Positions 11,301 through 21,555 of a stretch of DNA of 56,547 bases are shown piece after piece. Made by a program: the position numbers and the translations under genes. Numbering within the stretch: position 1 is the first letter of the stretch; each line of letters opens with the position of its first letter. This stretch comes from Intoshia linei. Taxonomy: Eukaryota; Orthonectida; Rhopaluridae. The notes under the pieces were generated by a model, which saw nothing but the letters and a program-made list of their open reading frames with translations, did not search any database and was not told the origin of the DNA. Location: assembly GCA_001642005.1 (NCBI GenBank), contig LWCA01000085.1:1-56547 (forward strand). Reading direction: 5' to 3'.

Positions 11301-12368
11301 TTTTTTAAATCACTGTTTCCCAACCTATTTTATGGTAGGCCCCACTTTCACCTTTAAAAAAATATCAGGCCTTACTTCTTTTTCACTTTTTCTAATAAAT
11401 TATAAATGGAATCTATTCTAATAATTTTTTCTAGTAAATGATCCTATATCAGGATATTTTTAAAAAATTGTATGAGATTTATTATTATTTTGTAAAGTGG
11501 TATTATTGTATTTTAAAAATATAAAAAATATATTTTGTATTTGATATTTTGGCAATAGTTTATTTTTAAGTGAATTGGATAATAACACTAAAAAATATTG
11601 CTATTGTAATTAGAAATTTTATTCAAAATTATATTATACAAATTAAATTATTTTTGTAATAAGGCTTCTCGTAATAAGTTTGAGATTATGAAGCTGGGTT
11701 AAATTATATAAATATATAAAAATTTTACCAGTAAAGGTCTATTCAATAGTCTAAACCGGCAATATCTATAAATAAATATATTTATGGGTTAAAATAGATG
11801 ACTATTTATTTTAACACTACATAAACATTTCCAAGCCGAGCCAAGTACTATTGGTATGTAGTATATATCAGTCAACTTAGTTATATATAAATTACATTAC
11901 TTAAAATTAAAAGCTTGATATTGTATATTTTTTAATATTTTGTTGCAAACTGGTAAAGATCCAGTCCACCTCGTTTGACCTAACAAAACACCAGCTTTAG
12001 GTTTACCAATTGCGTCCAGCACTATAATTATATGTAGATTAGAAATTTTTATTTGACCAACCTTGATTTAACAAATTTGTATCATTTTTGATTTTGATCA
12101 ATTGACTATAACAATTTTTAATATTATTCCACTGAGTGTTGCACAAAAAACTGCATGGAAAGTAAACTAAGAAAATCAAGAATAAATGAAGAAAATTATT
12201 TTGCATTGCAATGTTTAAAATAAGTAAATGTAAATATTTACTTTAATAAAGATTACATAGTACATACAAAAACTCACTTACTCTTGGAATTCAGTAAATC
12301 CATTCCACAGTAATTTATACGTGGCATCGCAATGAAAAGTACGTGTTATTGTCTGGTAAGGGTAGTTC
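5315..12368 (-). CDS. NRF-6-like multipass acyltransferase (acyltransferase-3 family)
   Basis: Exons in coding order: 12282-12368, a small exon near 12140-12155, 11901-12030 (N-terminal NRF domain, LLDAIGKPKAGVLLG), 9825-9915, 9686-9778, 9386-9654, 9174-9267, 9039-9131, 8830-9001, 8714-8793, 8451-8534, 7447-7575, 6090-6210, ~5851-6044, an unresolved exon near 5770-5828, 5497-5589, 5315-5458 (stop TAG 5315-5317). Family marks: the first transmembrane segment with GLRVIAFIWIMYGQSF, then EILFLLSSYLLSY, KYLPVYY, CAGWMWYVALEMQLF (the C..WtWYLA.DmQ box), FHIHS-type HIHSVIIGIFTAYL, GYSLTLAWFIFACHTNN, and MIIQMPIKKMYKK at the end. Relatives are nose-resistant-to-fluoxetine proteins, predicted membrane O-acyltransferases; substrates are generally unknown. 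Phases match from 9825 down to 6044. Weak points: upstream start, junctions at 12.1 kb, and the exon near 5.8 kb, which meets stops. Long introns hold repeats and a hAT MITE. Confidence 0.78.
6440..7060 (+). repeat. Dispersed composite element, copy 2 (in acyltransferase intron)
   Basis: Same element as at 2345-3110, antisense to the host gene. Recognisable blocks: TTCTAGGACTATTTTCAT, TTATGATAATGTTTATGATTT twice, and the 3' part ending near AAACTGTATTAGAAATTCG. Confidence 0.75.
8211..8414. mobile_element. hAT-type MITE, 204 bp, with 8-bp target duplication
   Basis: Left end CAGGGGTACGCAACCT and right end AGGTTGTGCACCCTG are imperfect inverted repeats. Flanks are GTCTAGAC (8203-8210) and GCCTAGAC (8415-8422), an 8-bp target duplication with one mismatch. 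Ends of the form CAGxGG...CAACCT and 8-bp duplications are typical of hAT elements. It is non-coding and sits in an intron of the NRF-6-like gene. Confidence 0.88.
9916..11900. other. Long intron region of the NRF-6-like gene
   Basis: AT-rich sequence with simple TATATA runs (10600-10665). A minus-strand fragment of the composite element lies at 10735-10890. A degraded hAT-like end (CACTGTTTCCCAACCTATTT) lies at 11301. A segment near 11830-11885 could code a small exon on the minus strand, but I cannot place it with confidence. Confidence 0.5.
10735..10890 (-). repeat. Dispersed composite element, 3' fragment
   Basis: Reads CCTTACTTATATAATATCG ... AATTTTATAAAGTCCATATTT ... CAACCTCCCAAACTCACATC, the reverse complement of the 3' end of the element seen at 15400-15570. 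An ORF across it is fortuitous. Confidence 0.75.
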
Positions 12369-12641
12369 CTGTAACTTTATTTTAATTTCTGGTAAACTAT
12401 TAAATTGATGCAAAATTTTATTAGTTAGTTTCAAAAGCATTATTATTCTAGTTATGAAAATAAATTTTTTCTTGTAATATTTTATTATTTTAATGTTTAA
12501 TCTTATTTATTTGTTGGTCTTAATTATTTGGTGCATACTTGCACCGCTATAAAATACTGCACCCTAAAATAATATTAATAAAAGTAAATTAAACGTATAT
12601 AAATCGCTCCATATACCATATAAATAATACTATCGCTTTAC

Positions 12642-12722
12642 ATCTACCGCATTATTACAAAAATAAAGAATAGACTCAAAAATTGGAACAAACTTGTATT
12701 CGGTATTTGCCCATAATTGCTC
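12642..12722 (-). other. Candidate exon upstream of the NRF-6-like gene
   Basis: Between a TTTTGTAG acceptor and a GTAAAG donor lies an open 27-codon stretch, EQLWANTEYKFVPIFESILY followed by FCNNAVD, phase 0 at both ends. It could be an N-terminal exon of the NRF-6-like gene, whose 5' end is not resolved, or part of another gene. No family match seen. Confidence 0.35.
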
Positions 12723-12849
12723 CTACAAAATTTATAAACTACATATCAAAAATAAATATTGATTCATTGAAACGTTATGAAATTAATATTAGTAATGTAA
12801 TAAACATATTATGTCAGTAAGTATTTTATACAGTCTTATTCTATTCTTT

Positions 12850-13066
12850 ATATCTATAGATAGACTTTTGATTATCAAAAATAAGGACAATTGGAGTTTT
12901 TGACCCGTAAGATGTCAGTTTTGGAGGTTGAAATTATCTTATTATGTCCCGAAAAAAAACTGTAATTGAAATGTGGACTTTATAAAACTCTAAGATTGGT
13001 ATTTATTGAAATAAAGTGAAACACACACAAACAAACAAATATTGCGTAGCATATTATATAAGGATA
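12850..13066 (+). repeat. Dispersed composite element, 3' part
   Basis: Contains TTTTTGACCCGTAAGATGTC, AACTGTAATTGAAATGTGGA and the terminal CACACACAAACAAACAAATA then TTGCGTAGCATATTATATAAGGA. It shows that the element ends at a TTATATAAG(TA)AGGA-like boundary shared by several copies. Confidence 0.8.
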
Positions 13067-13130
13067 GTATTTTATTTATTTATTTTACACAGTCCAACAA
13101 AATATCAACTTTTTTGAATGCAAGTAATAT

Positions 13131-16100
13131 TTAGTGCATCTGGAAGAGATTTTTATTCTGAAAAAATAATATACTCAGTTTTTCTGCGTCACGTCCAGAT
13201 TCTTTTTTAAAATACGCCTATAGTTCGAAAAAGTGTCTAAAATGGGCAAATTGGAAGGTCAATAGAAATATTAAATAAAGCTATCGGCCCGATTAGCCAA
13301 TTATAGAAATATTTAATTTATACAAAATAATATTTGGGCAATAGAAAGGCGTATAATGTATATATTTCATGGACAAGGCTTAGAATGTGTAAAATTTTCA
13401 TTTAATTTCTAAAAAAACGACCTTTAAAGTCTGTTGAAAAAATTCCTAAATAACACCCCTTAAGGTTCGGTTTAAAAAAATTTTTTAAAACCCAAAATTA
13501 AAATATATAAATGAAAAATTTACACATTCTACAATTTATCAATGAAATGCAGTGTGCATTTGAATCAATGTGTACATTGCACACATTCTATACGACATAT
13601 ATACTTTACAATTTTTAAATACACATGTATACTTCAATTGTACTTTAATTTGTAACAACTATTCTTTCAATTGAAATGCGGGTTATATTTTTATAAATAT
13701 TTTGGCAGTTGTTATTTTGTATTTAAAATGAAATTAATGAATAAATAAATGAAAATTATATGATTGAAAAATATTGATCAGCTCTCCGTTCTGATCCGAT
13801 TCGTCATCCTTGCATTTTTTGTGTTGGACTGTTATTATGCATATTATAATTTTATATTTGTATTGTTTTTAATCTTTGCACATTTTCGAATATCAATGTT
13901 TTTTTATTAAAAATACAAAAGACAAAGTTTTGTCGTATTTTTTTAGAATTTTCAAAAAATCTATCCCATAAAAAATAAATTTACAAACAATAAGAAAAAA
14001 ATAAATCACATTTAAATTATTAATTATGTGTAACAAATTAACCCAAAAATGCACGCATGTTCATTTGTATTTCTAGTTTCTGTTTATAAATGCAACAGAA
14101 ACTACCATATTCTTGATTGAAAAATGTTAGTATGAATAAGTAATTTTATATGGTAAAAGAAACATTGCGGATTGTTGAAGATCTAGAGCAGCCTTGACAA
14201 AAATTAAATCAGTTTATTCCCGAGTAAAATTTCAAAAGAAAATTATAAAATGATATAAAATCAACAGAATAATTTTTACTAACACATTACTATGACTTAA
14301 CTATGATCAGAAAAACGTTTCTTGCGTACTAAATTTAAAATTAAATTATATAAATATAAAGGCAAATACTATTATCCACATTTTTTGATATTTGAGTGTT
14401 TATTTTGTTGCGTATATTTACATTTCGTATATCGATCCCAAATTTGAGAATTTTATTATTATCTTTAATTATATCGTAAACTTTGTTTTCATTACCATAT
14501 CCTATTGCATCGTTCATCTAACATAATTTGATGAAATTATTTACTACATTATATGGGATTTAATGGCATAAACTTAAATAGAGTAATTGAAATGTATACA
14601 TTTTCATAATAATATATGGGAAAAATATGCTAATTTTAAAAACTTTGAGCACGTATAGACCGCTAAGAGTTAGTAGTAAGCCCGAAACAGAGGACTCCTT
14701 GTGATTGTAGGCCCGGTCCATGTGGCCCTCTTCACTGTCCTGCGTTTATGTACAAAATTGAATATTTTACATGTAGATCTTCATGTAGATTAGAGTTTCC
14801 CAACCTGGCCGATTAAATATTTGGTGGGTTATTCACCCATATGTCTTTACTGGAAATGTGTAGACGTATAATCCACATTTTTTTTAAAATTGTACGATCA
14901 ATGTTTACATTTTTGATTTTAATCGAAATATTTGAAAAATATTGGTTGATAATATATTAAAAGTATTTTTCACCCGGGAATGCTTAGGTTCTGGGGTTGA
15001 AATTTTGTATTTATATCAACTGGAATAAGCTCTATCAGAATAATCCTTTTTTTTAATTTTCGGACCGTTAATTATTTCATATTTTTTGTTTTAATAAAAT
15101 ATTTCGGAAAAAATATATTAATACTAAAATGCTTTTTTGACCGTGAAGTCGTCACTTATTCGGATTGAAATTTTTTATGTGTGTTAACATGATACAACTC
15201 TACCACCTGTAAAATTTTTGAAATTCTAGGGCTGTTTTCAAAAAAAAGGAAGAGTAATTTGTGGTTTTGGCCCTGAAGATAGAATTTTTTTAAATTTAAA
15301 TTTATGATAATGTTTATGATTTTAAAATCCGCATCAGCGTATATATTTTTTTAAATTCTTCAACTCGTTTAATTGTCAAAAGGAGGGACAACAGGGGTTT
15401 TTGACCCTTAAGATGTGAAATTGGAAGGTTGAAATTGATCTTATTATTATCTTATTATGCGTCCCGGAAAAACTGTAATTGAAATGTGGTCTTTAAAAAA
15501 TTCTAAGAGTGCTAGTTAATTTGAAAAAGTAACACACACAAATAAAAATCGCGTCGCATTTTATATAAGTTAGAATAGGATTATTGCAAACCATTAAGTG
15601 AACTATTTTGGGTAACTAATATTTAGTATAGATATATAATTATATATGGTGAATCTAATAAAACTATAAAAATTTCAATTATAAAATTATGTTTAAAGAA
15701 AAGGCAAAATTTACTCTAATCATAAGGCTTTTAAAAAATTTCTGGGATATATTTTTATAATGCAATCTACACGAGAAGACGAAAATATAATCCCATGACT
15801 CAAAATTATTGATCATCCAGATTATTTTTAAATTAAGTTTTAATAACTAACAAATAGACTAAAATTTGAAATCCACAGTAAAGAATAATCATAACGCATG
15901 TTAAACATTTTTTCAAATTTAACTAGAAATGGTTCACATTTGATAGAGTAAGATTTTTATGATTTTATTAGACGTAAGCCACAAATTAGACAATAATTAT
16001 TTGATTTTATACAATTATGGTAATTAATTTAAAAGTGAATCAACTTTATATATTATATAAACTAATTAGTTTAGTTGTATGTAACAACAGAAATGACAGT

Positions 16101-19100
16101 TATTAATATTAATATTTAAATATTAATTAATCGTTTAACCACAAAATAAATTTTTAAAATTTTTTAAGGAATGTAAAAATTATAATTCATATTTACATAT
16201 TATCTTATTTTTAAGTGGAAATGTTTTTCAGTCTTGTTCAGTTTTATCAAAAAACAGAAAATTTTTAATTATATACAAAAGGGGAGACCTTACATTATTT
16301 TTAACTATAATTTAACAAGATATAAATTATTAATATCTAAAAAGCAATGTCAAGGTCCACGTTAAATTTTAATTACAAAAAATGTCCTTATTTATTAAAA
16401 ATTTTGATTTTTTAAAAAGATTATTCTACAAGTGGGCAATAAAAAATTATATCACCATAAAAATACAAAAAGTGGGCGATGCATGAAAAAAGGTTTAGAA
16501 GCCCTGATGTAGATCAAAGATCTCCAACCTTTTAAATCGTGGGACACTTTTTTATATCAAAAAATTCTACGGGTCCATTTTTGAAAATGTAGAAATTGTT
16601 TAAAATTTATTTATATACATAAATATTACCAATACACAAATTACTTTATTATGATAATTTATATATTTATTCAAAGGGTCACCAAAATTATTTTGTGGGC
16701 CACATGTTGTCAATCTTGGTGTAGATTTATGATATATACATTTTCCGTATACAAAAATCGCATAAAATTACACTAAAATCCATAAACATCATTGGCATTG
16801 TTAATAACTAAAATTTACCTGGTTGGATATTTTGATAGTTGATATTGACTTCAGGGTATTGATTGAATTAAGTAATAACAAAACACCTCTACCAGTTAGA
16901 AGATTTGAATCAACATTCAAGTGCTCTAGTTTTACACATTCTATGATGCTGCAAAGTCTCTATAAGAAAATAATAAGTAATGTAACATAACAAGGGTGGC
17001 CAAGTGGTCATCTAAAAAAAGTTAAATACACTGTTTATATCTTCAAAAACAAGAGATGCACTACATATATATTTTTTATCGCCGTTTATCGGATATTCAC
17101 AATCAAAAAAAATTTATCAAAAACTTTTTGATGAGTTAAAAAAAATTACAAAATGTAATGACTCATTATAATTTATATATAATTAATTTATGTAATAATT
17201 TATCACATTGAAAATGACAAAATATGTTTTTATAATGTTATTTTTTCTGGAATTTATGACAATTTTTATGATTGGACTGTTTTTACTTTATTTTTAATAT
17301 TATACACACATTCTGTCTAATAAAATTAAAAAGTTTTAACTTTATTTTTAATATTATACACACATTCTGTCTAATAAATTAAAAAAATGGGATAATAATT
17401 GTTTATAAAATTCTTTACGCAAATTTTAACAAAACAAAATTAAGATGATAATAATTCACTTTAAAGTAGAAAGTAATGTGATATGACGGTTCCACCTTAA
17501 AAAAATTTGGGAACCACTTTTTAAAACATTGATAATAGTAAATAGTAGGATTTTTAAGTTAGATTTTCAACGTGAATTTATTTTTTTGGTAGAATAAAAA
17601 TTGCCTTCAGCAGAGCTAGGTGATGTTTGTACGTAGTACATTTCTTCTATATATTACCGAAAACAGTACAAATCTATTAAAAGAGACGCAGTTTGGCCTT
17701 TAATATAATATCATATAATTCAGGTATATATACATTTTTATTAGAACCTAGTAATTTTAAATACCTTAGCTAATGTATCAGTCAAACAACAATTGGATAA
17801 ATCTAACTGTTTTACAGATTTGTTTGAGCAGATTGCATCAACAAGTTGTTCAAATTCAAAATGGGTGAAATTCTAAAATAAATGATAAACTATAATATAA
17901 TCTCATAAAAAAAATACAATATTATTAGCATTTATATTTGAAATTTCATTGCCACTGCACAGTTTTTCTAAAGTCTCGTCAAGATTAAAAGGATTCATTT
18001 CATTTAATTGGGATGGTTTGAGTTCTGTTGATTTTACAACACCTACAAACATTATTAATACATAAATATTTATATGAGTTTTTTCCAAATGAAAAAACTA
18101 ACTTCAATTTTTTTTTACTCATTTTGAACTGACTTGGGTAATCAATGAATACTATTCATTTTCAAGTTACATTTTGAGAAAATTAGTGGGATAAAGGTAT
18201 ATCAAGGACATTTAAAAAAATCATTATTTACAGTAATGATTTGTGATGTTGATGAGTAATCAATTTTATAGTTCTTTGATGATTATAATCAATTATAATT
18301 TGTAATTCTATTATAATTAATTAGTTTATAATTCCATACAAAGAAATTTTACTACTACGGTGTTTACTCGTTTATCGCATAAACCAGTCATTCTCAAAGA
18401 GGTCCACAGGAGTTTTTGGGGGTCCATGGAAAATTTTAGAAAATTAAGAATTACAACAATAAAATAATTTTATATAAAATTTACTTGATAAAGGGGTTTC
18501 ATCGCACATAGCAGAAATTTCTGTTGTTTTTAGATAATACTGTTCTTGTGTTAAAAGTTCTGGGCAGTTAAGTATATCTAAAATTAATAGAAAAATAGAA
18601 AATTAAATACTAGCAAGTTCTAATATATCTTTTTCTGTGGCATGATTAAGAGCGTTATTCCATTCGCTATTAGTTTCTACAATGTTTCGATCCAATTTTT
18701 TTTCTTTCGAGTAAAAATTTTGTTCTAAATAATTTACATAATTAACGATCCATTCACAATTTTTTGAAAATTATCTATCAAATAATTAATTCTCTGGTGT
18801 GAACACCATAGAATATTTTTAATTTTTTTGTAATATGGTTTGTAAGTAAAAAATTAATCTCAATATTTCAGTTTTAACTTGGGTCTGTAATGGATGAATT
18901 TTTATGAAACAATATTAATAATTCAAAGTTAATTCTTTAGTTTTAACTTGAGTATATAGGCATCATTATTCAATTTATAATATAATCAGCTGTAAAAAAA
19001 TAAAAAAATTTTCTGATGAACAAACAATGAATAAATCGATTGTAAACGTAAATAATTTATACTAAAAAACACAATTCAATTAATTTTTTTAATTTGATTA

Positions 19101-20249
19101 GAAACAACTCTAGTTACAATGTCATCATCTAATTCTAACTGCACTTAATATGCATTCGTAGTGATACGAATAATTTTTCATTTGAATATGGCAGCTCGAA
19201 AGGTTGTAACCATGCTTGATCGATAATATATTTAAACTTTATTAATATTTATTTATTTATAATAAAGTTTATTTATATTTTGTAATTCTAAATTAAATCT
19301 ATTTGAACTGAACTTTAAATTATCGTACCGCTTTTGGGGATGTTCCGTCATTGGTATACGAAAATAATTAATGATAATATTTACTTCACAATTTCCAGAT
19401 GTTTGGAATTAATCCCAAAGTCTATACGACGTACGTTACTATTTCAAAAACCCCACTTTTATTCCACCATTTAAAATTAAAATTTAATAAACTTTACATT
19501 ACCATAAGACTTATGGCATAAGTGTTAATAAAACATTTTTTTAAAAAATTCGCTTAACCACAATATAAAAAATCCAATTTTACCAACCCTTAAGGAAAAT
19601 ACCTTTTTTCCAATATTATTTTGAAAAACGATTTTACCAAATGTTATAAAAAAAACCATTAATCTTTTCATAAATGTTTTGATATTACAAAAAAAATAAA
19701 TATTTTTGAAATGGGGGTAAAAAGGTCCGTAAACTATTTGAATCGGGAACCACTGATATATAATTAAAAATTTTTGAAATCAGTTAGCTTTTTCCATATC
19801 ATCTAAAAAATAAATGACACCACCTTTTATAAATATTTTGATATTTATATCAAGACAGAGAGGGTTCATGATGAAAACTTTGGCGGCCCCTAACCAACAG
19901 ATTAAAACTCAATTTCAACAAAATCACCATTACTGTTTAATTTTTCTTTTGGTATAAATTCCACCTCAAATTTCCAGTTGTCCTCTTTAAGAGCAGTTTC
20001 TTTCATATAATTGCGTAATTTAAGAATATCAAAATTTTCGGATGGTTCCTTATCAGTATAGTATGTTGTCCTCTCACTAGCTTCCAATGCATTCTAATAT
20101 GGATAATTATAATCTTTTCTATTAAAATTTCCAAAATTATATACATTGTATTCCATCAACTCTACATTCAATTTTTTGGCTGAATCTTCGTCCAATTGAT
20201 CAATTAATTGATCCAAATCCTCATTTTTAATAGTGGCGATAGTTTCCAT
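13131..20249 (-). CDS. TMOD: Tropomodulin (actin pointed-end capping protein)
   Basis: Nine exons in coding order: 20145-20249, 19934-20093, 18611-18724, 18485-18577, 17918-18042, 17765-17872, 16819-16959, 14422-14517, 13131-13217 (stop 13131-13133). All phases agree and total 342 aa, close to the ~350 of the family. N-terminal tropomyosin/actin-binding half: LDQLIDQLDEDSAKKLNVEL, LRNYMKETALKEDNWKFEV. Middle: NNALNHATEKDILELANIL. C-terminal leucine-rich-repeat half: ETLEKLCSGNEISNINANNI, KSVKQLDLSNC, KLEHLNVDSNLLTGRGV, STIKISNQ, then NNKILKFGIDIRN and a GRDAEKL end. Tropomodulin caps slow-growing ends of actin filaments together with tropomyosin. An upstream phase-0 exon (20450-20548) could extend the N-terminus and would make 20264 the exon border. 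Introns of 1.3-2.3 kb at the 3' end carry repeats and a hAT MITE. The C-terminal exons are the most diverged. Confidence 0.9.
13360..13620. repeat. Fragment of the 49-kb pogo-type repeat family
   Basis: The stretch with AAACCCAAAATTAAA, ATTTACACATTCTAC and CATTCTATACGACATATATAC resembles the interior of the element at 49182-49849 and its partner at 42590-42752. No intact ends. Confidence 0.5.
14815..15570 (+). repeat. Dispersed composite element, near full length
   Basis: Begins near GGAAATGTGTAGACGTATAA and ends ACACACAAATAAAAATCGCG. TTTTGACC-type blocks at about 15130, 15270 and 15400 mark monomers ~130-140 bp apart. It lies in a tropomodulin intron, antisense to the gene. Confidence 0.8.
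16020..16220 (+). repeat. Second dispersed repeat (shared with 34845-35040)
   Basis: About 160 bp, including AGTTATTAATATTAATATTT and GGAATGTAAAAATTATAATT, recurs at 34845-35040 with roughly 85-90% identity by eye. It contains a self-complementary ATTAATATTTAAATATTAAT core. Confidence 0.7.
16515..16718. mobile_element. hAT-type MITE, 204 bp, second family
   Basis: Starts CAAAGATCTCCAACCTTTT and ends ACATGTTGTCAATCTTG, imperfect inverted repeats. It is flanked by ATGTAGAT (16507-16514) and GTGTAGAT (16719-16726), a 7/8 match for an 8-bp target duplication. Its length equals that of the MITE at 8211-8414, but the interior differs. It lies in a tropomodulin intron. Confidence 0.78.
17285..17386. 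repeat. Two-copy tandem duplication, ~54 bp
   Basis: ACTTTATTTTTAATATTATA continuing to CTGTCTAATAAA occurs at 17285 and again at 17339, almost identical. It lies in a tropomodulin intron. Confidence 0.85.
17540..17650 (+). repeat. Short dispersed repeat with GTACGTAGTACAT end
   Basis: AAGTTAGATTTTC, TTTTTTTGGTAGAATAAAAA, AGAGCTAGGT and ACGTAGTACAT are shared with 47695-47810 and, reversed, with 35050-35105. The function is unknown. Confidence 0.6.
18725..19933. other. Tropomodulin intron
   Basis: No exon is visible. Residues 19540-19765 belong to a hAT-like repeat that ends CGGGAACCACTG near 19756; related sequence occurs at 7910-8205, 20690-20890, 32925-33155, 42780-43150 and 50895-51072. 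Confidence 0.5.
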
Positions 20250-20449
20250 TAAATGCAACTGATTCTAATTGCGAAAATTTGAAATATGGATAATGCACAA
20301 TACATGCAAATTTGTTAAAAGTTAATTGGTATTTGAACAAACAGTCATTATTTAAATATTTATCTAAATGAATACATTTTCAGAAATAAAGAAATTTTTG
20401 CAAATGGTTAAAAGATATAAACTAGATTACACAGCATAGTTATAGTTAC

Positions 20450-20548
20450 CTCAATTTTATTCCAGACTTTCTGATCGTCCTTCCGATTGTAATGTAATCT
20501 AGCTAGTACATAATAAAATGTATACAATGTAGTAAAATAATAACATTT
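20450..20548 (-). other. Candidate upstream exon of tropomodulin
   Basis: A 33-codon open stretch between CTGCAG and GAG|GTAACT, ending KDDQKVWNKIE. It is phase 0 and would splice in frame to the exon at 20145-20264 (NQLHLMETIATI). It has no counterpart in known tropomodulins that I recall, so it may be an N-terminal extension or spurious. Confidence 0.3.
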
Positions 20549-21555
20549 CTGCAGTAAATGGTTGATTAAGACTATGTTATGATTTACAAATCATTCCGCT
20601 CTGTAATTATACGGTCAGTAATATTTATCGATTTATATATTCAGTCATTGTATACTAGATGTCACATTTTTTTGGAATTTTGATAAATTAGCATTAAATG
20701 TTTTAAAAAAGATTGGAAAAAGGGATTTCTTTTTTTGTGATTTGATTAAGACTTTTTGAGTGGATTTTTAAAAAAAGTATCGGTAAAAGTCCATTTTTCC
20801 CTAGGGCTGGAAATGGTATTTTTTATTAAATTTTATTAATGGTGGGATAAAAGTGGGATTTTTGAAATAATAATGTAGCGGTTGTCTATACTTTGGGAAA
20901 ATCAACATCTAGAAACTATGTAGTAAATATTAAAAATTCTCCTATAAAAATAAACAAAATTTATCAAAAATTTTTCTATATTTTATTTGAATCTCACGGA
21001 CTCAATTTTTTTTCAGGACCATTTATTCCGTTTACTAGAAATTAGCCTGTATGTAAATTTTAAGTGAATTTAAATCTGATCAAATACAGTTTCTATATTC
21101 AATGAACATTGTTCATTGTTACCATTTATTGATGTTGTTATTGATTATGTTCGATATTATTAGGTGGTTCCGTAAGTAATGTCGTTTTTTTAAAAAAATT
21201 AAAAAATTTATTTGATGTAATCAAATATTCACCATTGCTTTCCAGTCTTTGCCAACGTTTCGGTAGAAGAGTTAAGTGAGAGAGATGGTGACGAGGTAGT
21301 AAATTTACATTTATTTTTGATTAATTTTGGTAATTAAAAATGGTAACGGTAATTAGCTGCAACTATTATTATTATTTTTTGGTGTATTATTTTTAAGTTT
21401 TTGATGAATTAGCAATTCTGTAATAGACAATGCAATTTGCAAGTGTCATTAGAAATAAACTAAGATACAAAAATGCCACGATTCAAATTAATAAACAAAG
21501 TTGGAATTTCTATTTTCAGATGTATATTGAGAAATAATCTAACCTTATTGAAATA
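20549..21555. other. Intergenic between tropomodulin and DDOST
   Basis: Holds a copy of the hAT-like repeat (20690-20890) and the mariner relic at 21160-21290. No further exon is visible; the DDOST promoter must lie at the right-hand end. Confidence 0.5.
21160..21290 (-). pseudogene. Mariner transposon relic (transposase C-terminus)
   Basis: TTAGGTGGTTCCGTAAGTAATGTCG at 21160 is a typical mariner terminal inverted repeat. Next to it the minus strand codes LPKRWQRLESNGEY, the conserved C-terminal motif of mariner transposases. Only this end survives; the rest of the element is lost. Confidence 0.75.

Noticed and set aside
12284-12430. ATG-started minus-strand ORF (MLLKLTNKIL)
   Set aside because: Another frame over the same bases has an acceptor, a GTAAGT donor and the HCDATYKLLWNGFTEFQ text expected before the NRF domain.
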